A DNA stretch of 38,924 nucleotides, from assembly GCF_003846185.1 (NCBI RefSeq), contig NZ_ML123034.1, positions 3,016,180-3,055,103 on the forward strand. Direction: 5' to 3'. The translations under genes were made by a program, and so were the position numbers. This document shows, piece after piece, positions 1 to 8,488 of this stretch. The stretch comes from Streptomyces sp. ADI96-02. GTDB lineage: Bacteria; Actinomycetota; Actinomycetes; Streptomycetales; Streptomycetaceae. The notes beneath the pieces were generated by a model. That model did no database searches. It was not told the DNA's origin and saw only the letters and a program-made list of their open reading frames with translations. Each line of letters starts with the position of its first letter. The stretch's first letter is position 1.

Positions 1-411
1 AACCGCCTGGGAGCGTCCGCTCGACTCCACGGACGACGCCTGAACATTGAAGAAGTTCCGGTACGTGAACTCCGTCTTCATGTCCGACGTGCCTTTTGTC
101 GCCCAGGTTCCCACGTAATCTATTCCGTAGGATTCCGACGTTCCGCCGTTTCCGTCGACCTCGAACCCCGCGTCAGGGATCTGCGGGACACCGTTCATGA
201 CCCGGGAGTCAGCGCCGCCCTTTTCCTTCGCCGCGGAACGTCCGAAATCCAGACGCAGCTTTTCGTCCGTCTGGTTCTGGATGTCGATCTGCATGAGTTC
301 ACGGTTCTCCTCGGGGAACTGGGCCGCACCGGCCCCCGATATGGGAATGATCACCATGGCGGCCGTAGCCGCGGATGCCACACCGATGAATCCGCGAGTC
401 CGTGACTTCAT
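1..411 (-). CDS. Secreted protein of unknown function, C-terminus cut by the window edge
   Basis: The reading frame is open from an ATG at 411 to base 1, so 137 residues are visible and the C-terminus is missing. The start has an AAAGG-type ribosome site 7 nt upstream. The N-terminus is a classical signal peptide: MKSRTRGF, a hydrophobic core and an Ala-rich stretch ending GAGAA, with likely cleavage near residue 31. The mature part is polar and Gly/Asn-rich, with no cysteine in the visible portion. It reads like a small beta-rich extracellular protein (for example around FEVDGNGGTSESYGIDY). I do not recognise the family. A beta-sandwich or aegerolysin-like fold is a guess only. It lies downstream of the chitinase on the same strand, but a hairpin separates them. 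Confidence 0.75.
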   Translation of the reverse strand, partial: MKSRTRGFIGVASAATAAMVIIPISGAGAAQFPEENRELMQIDIQNQTDEKLRLDFGRSAAKEKGGADSRVMNGVPQIPDAGFEVDGNGGTSESYGIDYVGTWATKGTSDMKTEFTYRNFFNVQASSVESSGRSQAV

Positions 412-590
412 GTGCAAACCTTTCCGCGCCCTCACGGGGCATTTCTGTGAGTCTGGTCCCAGTCACACGGTCTCGCGTCCGGACGGTGTACCGCACCGGT
501 GATTTTCCCTAACCTCTCCCGCGCCTTCCGGCCGAGGCCGAGGCCGAGGGGCGCGGCACGGTCCGTCGCGGGCGGCCGGGCACGCCGAAA

Positions 591-628
591 CGGGGGGCGC
601 GTCCGGCGGAACCGGGACGCACCCCCCG
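591..628 (-). terminator. Hairpin terminator downstream of the chitinase gene
   Basis: CGGGGGG-C-GCGTCC at 591-604 pairs with GGACGC-A-CCCCCCG at 615-628, with one internal mismatch and a 10-nt loop. It lies 40 nt past the chitinase stop and has no clear T tract, as is usual in Streptomyces. Confidence 0.6.
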
Positions 629-667
629 TACGGGTGGGGCTTCGAGCGGCCCTCGCGGGCCGGTGGG

Positions 668-1549
668 TCAGCAGCTCAGGTTCGAGCCGGTGGTGGTGCC
701 GAGGATCTGGGTGAACTGCGTGAACTTGTTGATCCGGCTCTGGACCTGGGCCGGGTTGCCTCCGTTGCACTCCAGCGCGCCGTTGATCGAGCGGATCGTC
801 TCACCGAAGCCGGCGCCGTTGACGATGGCGTTGTGGGCCGTCATGGTGCCGGGGCCGTTCTGCGTGTTCCAGTACCACAGGCCGGTCTTCCAGGCGACGG
901 AGGCGTTCTGCTCCACCAGGTAGGGGTTGCCCAGCAGGTCGATGCCCAGCGCGTCCCCGGCGGCCTTGTAGTTGAAGTTCCAGCTGAGCTGGATGGGACC
1001 GCGCCCGTAGTAGGCGGCCTGGCCCGCCGGGCAGCCGTAGGGCCGGCTGGAGTCGCAGTAGTGCGGGTAGTTGGCCTCGTTGACTTCCTTGATGTACACC
1101 AGCCCGCCGGTCTCGTGGCTGACGTTGGCGAGGAACGCCGCGGCCTCGCGCTTCTTGACCTCGTCGCCGCCCGTGTTGGCGAAGGCCGGGTAGGCGCTGA
1201 GGGCGGCGGTCAGACCGCTGTAGGTGTAGAAGGGGTTCCGGTTCGGGAACATCTGGTTGAACTGCGCCTCGCTGACGACGAAGCCGTTCTGCCCCGGGTC
1301 CGTGCCGCCGCCACCGCAGGCGCCCTTGTCGGCCCATACGTCGGAGCTGCCCGGCCTCTCGTTCTGGGTCCACCACTTGGCGGTCCAGTTGCGGCCGTTG
1401 TACGAGACGGAACCGCCGTTGGTGTAGACGGCGGAGGAGTTCCAGGGCGTGGCGCAGGCGGCGGCCTGCGCGGTGGCGGCGGGGAGGACGACGAGCAGGG
1501 CGACGACCGCGCCGAGGGCGGCCAGGAGACTGATGACGCGACGGATCAC
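668..1549 (-). CDS. Secreted GH19 chitinase with N-terminal chitin-binding domain
   Basis: This is an endochitinase that cleaves chitin outside the cell. A GTG start at 1549 has AAGGAG 7 nt upstream. Residues 1-31 are a signal peptide (MIRRV, hydrophobic core, AQA-A). Residues ~32-78 form a CBM5/12-type chitin-binding domain with the aromatic run NWTAKWWTQNE. A short Gly linker follows (~79-88), then a GH19 catalytic domain (~90-293). The catalytic acid is Glu146 in HETGG (145-149) and the second carboxylate is Glu155, the same 9-residue spacing as Glu147/Glu156 of Streptomyces griseus ChiC. YYGRGPIQLSWNFNY is the GH19 substrate-cleft signature. The length of 293 aa is normal for a bacterial ChiC-type enzyme. 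Regulation is probably by DasR and chitin-derived signals through the paired 12-mers at 1622-1649. Confidence 0.97.
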   Translation of the reverse strand: MIRRVISLLAALGAVVALLVVLPAATAQAAACATPWNSSAVYTNGGSVSYNGRNWTAKWWTQNERPGSSDVWADKGACGGGGTDPGQNGFVVSEAQFNQMFPNRNPFYTYSGLTAALSAYPAFANTGGDEVKKREAAAFLANVSHETGGLVYIKEVNEANYPHYCDSSRPYGCPAGQAAYYGRGPIQLSWNFNYKAAGDALGIDLLGNPYLVEQNASVAWKTGLWYWNTQNGPGTMTAHNAIVNGAGFGETIRSINGALECNGGNPAQVQSRINKFTQFTQILGTTTGSNLSC

Positions 1550-2043
1550 GTGAACACTCCTTAGGTGCGGCGCGACGTCCGGCCGCGCGCCGCCAGGGGG
1601 TGCCCGCCACTCAAGCGATAATGGTCTGAACCTGTCAAGGTCTAGACCAACATCGGTTACCGGGCCCGTTCGGACTCCACCGCCTCCCGACGATCACCCG
1701 ATCCGCTCACCCGTGGCCCCCAACAGCCCTGACCTCGCGGGGAGTCGGCCCGAGGCTCCTCGACCGGGTGGATCCCCGCGCGGGCCGTCGGCCGATCCCG
1801 CCGAGGCTGCGGCGCGTCGTGAGCACCACGCCTTAGGCCCTGCGGCCTACGCCCAACTTCCCTTCCATGTCGTCCTTTTGCACGTTCTTCAACTACCTCC
1901 TCGCCCTCTAGCGTGGTCGCCGCGAAGCCGCACGGACCGCAACCGCCGCGGCATCGGGAAAGAACCGAGAGCGAGGACCCCACTGATGTCAACCACCTGG
2001 CTTTCCCTTTTCGATCACCAGAAGTGCCGGTAGGGAGAACGCC
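1550..2043. other. 494-nt divergent spacer between chitinase and amidohydrolase
   Basis: Apart from the chitinase operator (1622-1649) and the ribosome site GTAGGGAG just before 2044, I see no gene or strong structure. Short ORFs cross it on both strands (for example 1657-1992 minus). Their Arg/Pro-rich composition and lack of ribosome sites make them unconvincing. Confidence 0.5.
1622..1649 (-). promoter_or_regulatory. Chitinase operator: paired 12-bp repeats (DasR dre-like) around a -35 box
   Basis: Two 12-mers, TGGTCTGAACCT (1622-1633) and AGGTCTAGACCA (1638-1649), lie 16 bp apart centre to centre, 73-100 nt upstream of the chitinase start. They match the known direct-repeat element of Streptomyces chitinase promoters and the DasR dre consensus (TGGTCTAGACCA core). 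A TTGACA -35 candidate on the minus strand (1633-1638) falls between the repeats, so bound regulator would occlude polymerase. I cannot place the -10 box securely. Confidence 0.85.
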
Positions 2044-3582
2044 ATGATCAGATCAGCAGGTGCGGCCGAGCCGGGTTCCGGAGCCGGCCGCCGGAGCGTG
2101 ATCGCCGGCGTCGCCGCGATCGGCGCCACCGCGGTGGCGTCCCCGGCCATGGCGGCGTCACCATCCCCATCGGCGGCGGCAACCCCGACGACAGGACCGA
2201 AGACCTTCTCGCCCGACCGCCCCGTCCTCTTCCGCCGGGCGACCGTGATCACCATGGACCCCCGCCGAGGCGTGCTGCCCGACACCGACGTCCTGGTCCG
2301 CGGCGCCACCATCGAGTCGGTCGGCAAGCAGCTGCGCGCACCGGCGCACGCCACCGTCATCGACGCCGCCGGGGCCCTGCTGCTGCCCGGCTTCGTCGAC
2401 ACCCACCGCCACCTGTCCGAAACCGCGCTGCGCGGTGTCGGGGCGGACTGGACCCTGGGCAACTACTTCCAGTGGATGGTCCAGAAGTGGGGTCCCCTCA
2501 TGCGGCCCGAGGACATCTACGCGGCCGACTACATGGGCATGGTCGACGCCGTCAACGACGGCGTCACCACCGTCACGGACTGGTCCTACGCGATGCTCAC
2601 CCCGGAGCACGCCGACGCCGCCGTGGACGCTCTGACCGCCGTGCCCGGACGTGCCCGGTTCGCCTACGGCAACGGCCTGGCCCCCGACTTCGGCTGGGTG
2701 GTCGACGGGCGCGTCGACCGGATGCTCAAGAACCGGTTCACCGGCCGCCGGGACCAACTCGTCACCATGCAACTGGCGATGGACGTCAACAGCCCCACGG
2801 ACGACGCCCGCAAGGCCCTGGAATTCGCCCGCGACCGCGACCTGCCGGTCACCACCCACGCGGGCGTCTTCGGGTTCACCGGCGATGCGCAGATCGAGTT
2901 CCTCGCCGGGACCGGCTCGCTCTCACCGTCGTACACCCTCGTCCACGCCGCAGCGCTGACCGACGACGCCTACCGGATCATCGCCGACAGCGGCGCCCAG
3001 ATCTCCATCGCGGCGGAGAGCGAACTCAACGGCGGGCAGGGATACCCGCCCACCGCGAAGGCACGCCGGTTCGGCATCCCCGTCTCGCTGTCGCTCGACA
3101 CGGTGGCATGGTGGAGCGGCGACATGTTCTCGATGATGCGCGCCACCCTCAACGCCGACCGGGGACTGGCCCACCTGCGGGCCCACGAAGCCGGCAAAGC
3201 GGTGGAGAACAACGCCCTGCGCGCCCACGACGTGCTGGAGTACGCCACCATGGGCGGCGCACGGGCCCTCGGCCTGGACCGCCTCATCGGCTCCATCACC
3301 CCGGGCAAGCGCGCGGACCTCGTGATGCTGCGCACCGACACCCCGGCGATGACCCCCACCAGCAACCCGGTCGGGCAGGTCGTCTTCCAGGCCGGACGCG
3401 GAGACGTCGACACCGTGATGGTCGACGGACGTGTCCTCAAGCACCGCGGCACCCTCGTCGGCGCGGACCTGCGCCGCGCCCGGCGGCTCATCGAGGAGTC
3501 CCTGGAGTACCTGCGCTCGAAGATCCCGGACAGGGAGTGGGAGCAGGCGATGAACCCACCGCCGGGCGCGACCGCCCGTTAG
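2044..3582 (+). CDS. Tat-exported amidohydrolase (cytosine deaminase / TRZ-ATZ-like family)
   Basis: This metal-dependent hydrolase of the amidohydrolase superfamily has an unknown substrate; the closest-looking subgroup acts on amino-substituted heterocycles. The 512-residue product starts at an ATG with AGGGAG 7 nt upstream. The N-terminus carries a twin-arginine motif (GRRSVIAG, residues 15-22), a hydrophobic stretch and AMA-A near 38, so a folded enzyme is probably exported by Tat. Metal ligands visible are His121-x-His123 (GFVDTHRHL), His272 (THAGVF), His301 (LVHAA) and Asp352 (SLSLDT). GGARALGLDRLIGSITPGKRADLV is the typical C-terminal beta-domain return. It is flanked by its own terminator, with no operon partners. 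Confidence 0.88.
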   Translation: MIRSAGAAEPGSGAGRRSVIAGVAAIGATAVASPAMAASPSPSAAATPTTGPKTFSPDRPVLFRRATVITMDPRRGVLPDTDVLVRGATIESVGKQLRAPAHATVIDAAGALLLPGFVDTHRHLSETALRGVGADWTLGNYFQWMVQKWGPLMRPEDIYAADYMGMVDAVNDGVTTVTDWSYAMLTPEHADAAVDALTAVPGRARFAYGNGLAPDFGWVVDGRVDRMLKNRFTGRRDQLVTMQLAMDVNSPTDDARKALEFARDRDLPVTTHAGVFGFTGDAQIEFLAGTGSLSPSYTLVHAAALTDDAYRIIADSGAQISIAAESELNGGQGYPPTAKARRFGIPVSLSLDTVAWWSGDMFSMMRATLNADRGLAHLRAHEAGKAVENNALRAHDVLEYATMGGARALGLDRLIGSITPGKRADLVMLRTDTPAMTPTSNPVGQVVFQAGRGDVDTVMVDGRVLKHRGTLVGADLRRARRLIEESLEYLRSKIPDREWEQAMNPPPGATAR

Positions 3583-3602
3583 CCGGGGGCGCACGGACCC
3601 AC

Positions 3603-3650
3603 GCAGCACTTCGCCCCGGCGACCGTCTGGTCGGCGGGGCGAAGTGCTGC
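3603..3650. terminator. Bidirectional terminator between amidohydrolase and purA
   Basis: A 22-bp stem with one mismatch: the arm starting GCAGCACTTCGCCCC at 3603 pairs with the arm ending GGGGCGAAGTGCTGC at 3650, closing on a GTCT loop. It sits between two converging genes and serves both. Confidence 0.88.
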
Positions 3651-3658
3651 GCGCGTCC

Positions 3659-4942
3659 CTACAGGAACGAGTTGATCTCGATCGTCTCGGTCCGGCCCGG
3701 ACCGACGCCGATCGCGGAGATCGGTGCGCCCGACATCTCCTCCAGGGCCTTCACGTACGCCTGGGCGTTCTTCGGCAGGTCGCCGAAGGTCTTGGCCTTG
3801 GTGATGTCCTCGGACCAGCCGGGCAGCATCTCGTAGATCGGCTTCGCGTGGTGGAAGTCGGTCTGGTTGTACGGAAGTTCCTCGACGCGCCTGCCGTCGA
3901 TCTCGTACGCCACGCAGACCGGGATGCGCTCCCAGCCGGTGAGGACGTCGAGCTTGGTGAGGAAGAAGTCGGTCAGGCCGTTGACCCGGGTCGCGTACCG
4001 CGCGATCGGGGCGTCGAACCAGCCGCAGCGGCGGTCGCGGCCGGTGGTGACACCGCGCTCGCCGCCGATGCGCCGCAGCGCCTCGCCGTCCTCGTCGTGC
4101 AGCTCGGTGGGGAACGGACCCGCGCCGACGCGCGTCGTGTAGGCCTTGAGGATGCCGATCACCCGGCTGATCTTCGTCGGGCCGACGCCCGCGCCGGTGC
4201 AGGCTCCGCCGGCGGTCGGGTTCGACGAGGTGACGAAGGGGTACGTGCCGTGGTCGACGTCCAGCAGCGTGCCCTGGCCGCCCTCGAAGAGGACGACCTT
4301 GCCCTCGTCGATGGCGTCGTTGAGGATCAGCGTCGTGTCGGCGACGAACGGCTTGATCTGCTCCGCGTACTGGAGCATTTCCTCCACGATCCGGCCGGCC
4401 TCGATCGCCCGCCGGTTGAAGACCTTGGCGAGGAGCTGGTTCTTCTGCTCCAAGGCCGCCTCGACCTTCTGCTCCAGGATCGACTCGTCGTAGAGGTCCT
4501 GGACGCGGATGCCCACACGGTTGATCTTGTCGGCGTACGTCGGGCCGATGCCGCGGCCCGTCGTGCCGATCTTGCGCTTACCGAGGAAGCGCTCGCTCAC
4601 CTTGTCGATGGTGACGTTGTACGGAGTGATCAAATGAGCGTTGCCGCTGATCAGAAGCTTGGACGTGTCGACGCCTCGCTCGTTCAGACCGCTCAGCTCG
4701 GCGAGCAGGACCGCCGGGTCGACCACGACACCGTTCCCGATGACCGGGGTGCAGCCCGGCGACAGGATTCCGGAGGGCAGGAGATGCAGTGCGTACTTCT
4801 GGTCGCCGACGACGACCGTGTGACCGGCGTTGTTGCCGCCTTGGTAACGCACCACGTAGTCCACGGATCCACCGAGGAGGTCGGTGGCCTTCCCCTTGCC
4901 CTCGTCACCCCACTGAGCACCGAGCAGCACAAGTGCGGGCAC
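3659..4942 (-). CDS. purA: Adenylosuccinate synthetase
   Basis: It catalyses IMP + aspartate + GTP to adenylosuccinate, the first committed step to AMP, in the cytosol. The product is 427 aa, the normal length. The P-loop-like GDEGKGK is at residues 12-18, followed by [10 protein letters not shown] and [17 protein letters not shown]. The Arg-rich GTP/aspartate region [15 protein letters not shown] and the C-terminal GPGRTETI are present. The GTG start at 4942 has GGAAGGGG upstream. It is monocistronic, with a terminator at 3603-3650 and a long structured leader (features at 5005-5028 and 5067-5094). Confidence 0.98.
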   Translation of the reverse strand: MPALVLLGAQWGDEGKGKATDLLGGSVDYVVRYQGGNNAGHTVVVGDQKYALHLLPSGILSPGCTPVIGNGVVVDPAVLLAELSGLNERGVDTSKLLISGNAHLITPYNVTIDKVSERFLGKRKIGTTGRGIGPTYADKINRVGIRVQDLYDESILEQKVEAALEQKNQLLAKVFNRRAIEAGRIVEEMLQYAEQIKPFVADTTLILNDAIDEGKVVLFEGGQGTLLDVDHGTYPFVTSSNPTAGGACTGAGVGPTKISRVIGILKAYTTRVGAGPFPTELHDEDGEALRRIGGERGVTTGRDRRCGWFDAPIARYATRVNGLTDFFLTKLDVLTGWERIPVCVAYEIDGRRVEELPYNQTDFHHAKPIYEMLPGWSEDITKAKTFGDLPKNAQAYVKALEEMSGAPISAIGVGPGRTETIEINSFL

Positions 4943-5004
4943 AGGCGTACACCCCTTCCGGGCGGGGCATGTCCAAGGTCAGGGGGCGTACGTCAAGGTC
5001 GTAC

Positions 5005-5028
5005 CTGCCGTACGACGATGTACGGCAG
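5005..5028. promoter_or_regulatory. Perfect 9-bp inverted repeat in the purA leader
   Basis: CTGCCGTAC (5005-5013), a 6-nt spacer, then GTACGGCAG (5020-5028). It lies 63-86 nt upstream of purA in the divergent spacer. It could be a protein operator or an RNA stem in the purA 5' UTR. No known purine riboswitch core is visible. Confidence 0.5.
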
Positions 5029-5066
5029 AACCTGAGCCGTCGAACCGGGTGCCCCGGAATAGACGA

Positions 5067-5094
5067 AGCCCCTGGCGCAATAGCGCAAGGGGCT
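5067..5094. promoter_or_regulatory. 12-bp hairpin in the purA / kinase-like divergent spacer
   Basis: AGCCCCTGGCGC (5067-5078) and GCGCAAGGGGCT (5083-5094) pair with one mismatch around an AATA loop. It looks like a terminator, yet it stands between two divergent genes, so it must be in the 5' region of one or both. A minus-strand promoter guess is -35 CCGACA (5130-5135) and -10 TAGCAT (5106-5111) with an 18-nt spacer. That would place this stem at the very 5' end of the purA transcript. Confidence 0.5.
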
Positions 5095-5128
5095 CTTGCA
5101 CCAAGATGCTACCCGAGGAAGGACCGAG

Positions 5129-6007
5129 GTGTCGGCTGCAGAGCCCCCCGGCGACGGCGACGACCAGCTCCTGGTGGTCATCGACCCGGTCGCCCGCCGG
5201 ACCGACGGCGAGTCCGTCCGCATCGCCAGGGACGTGCTGAGCGCCGGTTCGCACGCCAAGATCTGCCTTCCGGACGGCCCGGAGGAGTTCGCGCGGGCCC
5301 TGTCCCGGCGGGGTTCGCGCCGGCCCGTCGTCGTCGGCGACGACCGCGCGCTGCTGCGCGCGGTGGCCCAGCTGCACCGCGAACGGGAGCCGGCCGCCGG
5401 CGTCCTCTCCCTGATCCCGGTCGGCGCGGCGCACGCGCTGGAGGTGGCCCACGCCCTCGGAGTGCCCCGCGGCGCGGTGGCGGCGGCGCGGACGGCGCTC
5501 GACGGGGCGGTGCGGCGGCTGGACCTGCTGGTGGACGACAGCGACGGCGTCGTCCTCGGCCGGCTGCGCATCCCCGCCCCCGCGCCGCCGTCCGGCACGG
5601 GAGCCCCGCACACGGGCGTCACGGCCGTCTGGGACACCTGCCGCTCGCTGATGACCTCCCTGGTCCGCCCCGCGCCGGGCGGACCGGCCACGCCGCCGGG
5701 CTCGTACCGGCTGCGGGTCGAGGCGGACGGGGTCCTGCTGAGCGACCTGGACACCCCGGTACGGGGCGTCTCGCTGGCCTCGCAGGGCGACGGGGGCCTG
5801 GCCGAGGTCGTGGTCCGCACCGTCGCGGGCGACGACGTGACGGCGGAGGCCAAGGCCGTCACCGTCTCCGGCGCGGACTTCCGCTACCGGGCGGACATAC
5901 AGACCGGCGGCCCGGTGCGGACCCGGACCTGGACCGTGCGCGCGGGCGCGTGGGGGCTGATGCTGCCGGATCCGGCGAGCGCGGACGCGGCGACGGGCGC
6001 ACGCTGA
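5129..6007 (+). CDS. Diacylglycerol-kinase-like protein with degenerate catalytic motifs
   Basis: The overall pattern follows the DAGK catalytic/LCB5 fold: an N-terminal LLVVIDPVARR strand, a nucleotide-loop region, LSLIPVGAAHALEVAHALGVP, then a beta-rich second domain. The two active-site signatures are not intact. Where GGDGT is expected there is VGDDRA, and where GTGND-FAR is expected there is GAAHALEVA. It is therefore probably a non-catalytic lipid- or nucleotide-binding relative. The GTG at 5129 is chosen because GAGGAAGGA (5115-5123) sits just upstream; the in-frame ATG at 5096 overlaps the hairpin and has no ribosome site. The product is 292 aa. It is followed after 38 nt by the DUF1876 gene. 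Confidence 0.7.
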   Translation: MSAAEPPGDGDDQLLVVIDPVARRTDGESVRIARDVLSAGSHAKICLPDGPEEFARALSRRGSRRPVVVGDDRALLRAVAQLHREREPAAGVLSLIPVGAAHALEVAHALGVPRGAVAAARTALDGAVRRLDLLVDDSDGVVLGRLRIPAPAPPSGTGAPHTGVTAVWDTCRSLMTSLVRPAPGGPATPPGSYRLRVEADGVLLSDLDTPVRGVSLASQGDGGLAEVVVRTVAGDDVTAEAKAVTVSGADFRYRADIQTGGPVRTRTWTVRAGAWGLMLPDPASADAATGAR

Positions 6008-6045
6008 AGAGGAGACGGTCGGCAAACGGACCGGAGGTGACCGTC

Positions 6046-6318
6046 ATGACCAGAGTCGCGACCGGATGGCACATCGAGCTCGCCTTCGAGGAGGACGCCC
6101 ACCGCACCCGCGCGGCAGCCCTCGTACGCCTCTCCGACGGAACGGAGGTCCGCGCCCACGGCTACGCCAGCCGCCATCCCTCGGACGCGGACCAGCAGCG
6201 CGTCGGCGAGGAGATCGCGGGGGCGCGGGCGCTCAACGAACTGGCGATGAAGCTGCTGACGAAGGCGCACGCCGAGATCGACGAGGCGTCGGGCAGGACC
6301 TCGCATCCCCTGACGTGA
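6046..6318 (+). CDS. DUF1876 / Rv1738-like small protein
   Basis: A 90-residue protein. It starts at an ATG with GGAGG 8 nt upstream; the GTG at 6037 overlaps that ribosome site and is rejected. It aligns by eye with Mycobacterium tuberculosis Rv1738: W-x-I-x-L near the start, TRAxAxVR, GxAxRxPxD, and the helix GEEIAGARALNELAMKLL. Rv1738 is dormancy-induced and resembles ribosome-hibernation factors in structure, so a stress role is plausible but inferred. It is probably cotranscribed with the DAGK-like gene upstream. Confidence 0.87.
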   Translation: MTRVATGWHIELAFEEDAHRTRAAALVRLSDGTEVRAHGYASRHPSDADQQRVGEEIAGARALNELAMKLLTKAHAEIDEASGRTSHPLT

Positions 6319-6388
6319 GGGCGGGAGGGCGAGGAAGCCGGAAGGACGCCGTGGGGCGGGCCTTTCGGCTTCGAGGGGCCTCCCGCCC
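6319..6388. terminator. Large bidirectional hairpin between DUF1876 and P450 genes
   Basis: Outer stem GGGCGGGAGG (6319-6328) pairs with CCTCCCGCCC (6379-6388). Inner stem GAAGCCGGAAGG (6334-6345) pairs with CCTTTCGGCTTC (6361-6372) with one mismatch. It lies between convergent genes and starts directly after the DUF1876 stop. Confidence 0.8.
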
Positions 6389-6444
6389 CGCGGTGCTCCT
6401 GCTCGGCCTCCCGGTCCTGACCCCGGGCCGACCCTCCCCGCCCC

Positions 6445-7650
6445 CTACAGCTCCACCCGCAGCTCCTTCAGCCCCCGGATCACGTAACCGGGCTGCCACT
6501 CCGGCTCGGCCGTCATCCGCATGCCGGGCGCCTTGCGCAGCAACTCGTCGAAGGAAGCCGACAGTTCGAGCCGGGCCAAGGGTGCGCCGAGGCAGTAGTG
6601 GATGCCCGCGCCGAACGTAATGTGCGGGTTGTCCGAGCGGGACAGGTCCAGGGTGTCCGGGCGGGCGAACCGCTCCGCGTCCCGGTTGGCCGAGCCGAAC
6701 AGCAGCGCCACCTCCGACCCGCGCGGAATCACGGTGCCGTCGATCTCGATGTCGTCCAGCACCCAGCGCTCGAACATCTGCAACGGGGTGTCGAAGCGCA
6801 GGAGCTCCTCGATCGCGGTCGGCAGCAGCGTGGGGTCGGCGCGCAGGGCTGCCAGCCGGTCGGGGTGGTGGAAGAGCGTGCGCCAGCCGTTGACCGTGGT
6901 GTTCACGATCGCCTCGTGGCCCGCGTTGAGCAGCAGCACGCAGGTGGAGATCATCTCCTGCTCGCTCAGCCGCTCCCCGTCGTCGTGGGCGGCGATCAGG
7001 GCCGAGACCAGGTCGTCGCCGGGGGACGTGCGCCGCTCGGCGATCAGCTCGCGCAGGTAGGCGGAGAAGTCGATCGAGGCCCGGACGGCGGCCTCGGCCG
7101 TCTCCTCGGAGGGATTGAGCTCGAACATCCCGCAGATCGCGGACGACCAGGGCCGCAGCAGGGCCCGGTCCGCCTCCGGAATGCCGAGCATCTCCGCGAT
7201 CACCGCGACCGGCAGGGGCTCGGCGACCGCCGCGAGCAGATCGCCGCCGCCCTGCTCGACGAACGCGTCGACCAGCTCGCACGCCAGCCGCCGTACGGTC
7301 GGGGCCAGCCGCTCGACCGTGCGCGGAGTGAACGCCTTGGAGACGAGCCGCCGGATCCTGGGGTGGTCGGGGGCCTCCAGGTCCAGGAGCCCCTGCCCGT
7401 TGAGGGTGTGGAACGGCTCGTGGGCGGCGGGCGGCGGAGTGAGCCCGAACTCCTCGTGGCTGAACCGGTGCAGATACGTCCGGCCGAGGCGCCGGTCGCG
7501 CAGCAGGCCGGACACGTCGGTGTAGTGGGGGATCAGCCACTGCCGGGTCGGTTCGAAGTAGTGGGCCCGGCCGGCGGCGCGCAGGGCGGCGTAGGCGGGG
7601 TAGGGATCGGCGACGAACGCGGGCGACCAGGGGTCGAAGGACACGTGCAT
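6445..7650 (-). CDS. Cytochrome P450, orphan bacterial class I type
   Basis: A soluble 401-residue P450. The heme-binding loop FGAGIHYCLG is at 346-355 with Cys353 as the thiolate ligand. The ExxR pair is Glu282/Arg285. The I-helix reads AGHEA (243-247), so the usual oxygen-activating threonine of AGHET is Ala247. The substrate and electron donor are unknown; no ferredoxin or reductase gene is adjacent. The ATG at 7650 is used (V3 could also serve as GTG); the ribosome site is weak. Features of CYP105/107-like macrolide- and terpene-modifying enzymes are present in general form only, so I assign no subfamily. Confidence 0.95.
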   Translation of the reverse strand: MHVSFDPWSPAFVADPYPAYAALRAAGRAHYFEPTRQWLIPHYTDVSGLLRDRRLGRTYLHRFSHEEFGLTPPPAAHEPFHTLNGQGLLDLEAPDHPRIRRLVSKAFTPRTVERLAPTVRRLACELVDAFVEQGGGDLLAAVAEPLPVAVIAEMLGIPEADRALLRPWSSAICGMFELNPSEETAEAAVRASIDFSAYLRELIAERRTSPGDDLVSALIAAHDDGERLSEQEMISTCVLLLNAGHEAIVNTTVNGWRTLFHHPDRLAALRADPTLLPTAIEELLRFDTPLQMFERWVLDDIEIDGTVIPRGSEVALLFGSANRDAERFARPDTLDLSRSDNPHITFGAGIHYCLGAPLARLELSASFDELLRKAPGMRMTAEPEWQPGYVIRGLKELRVEL

Positions 7651-7724
7651 GGCCCGACGCTACCCGCGCCCGCCGCCCACGACCCCCGGCCCGCACCATC
7701 CCGCCGCCCCCGCAGCACCGCGAA

Positions 7725-7738
7725 GCGGGCGAACCCGC
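7725..7738 (-). terminator. Short hairpin between response regulator and P450 genes
   Basis: GCGGG-CGAA-CCCGC with a tetraloop lies 88 nt past the response-regulator stop. The stem is only 5 bp, so it is a weak call. Confidence 0.3.
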
Positions 7739-7825
7739 CGAAGCCCCCCGCATCCGCCGGCCCGCCCGCCCGCCGCCTCCGCCGCCGTCGGCACCCTCCG
7801 CCGCCCGGGGGTGACCGGCCGTCCG

Positions 7826-8484
<659 letters not shown>

Positions 8485-8488
<4 letters not shown>

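Noticed and set aside
1657..2033. Short ORFs on both strands in the chitinase/amidohydrolase spacer
   Set aside because: Low-complexity Arg/Pro composition, no ribosome site, no recognisable motif.
4789..6045. Long plus-strand frame upstream of DUF1876, apparently fusing it to purA antisense sequence
   Set aside because: The frame upstream of 6046 is non-coding shadow; a GGAGG ribosome site marks ATG 6046 as the real start.
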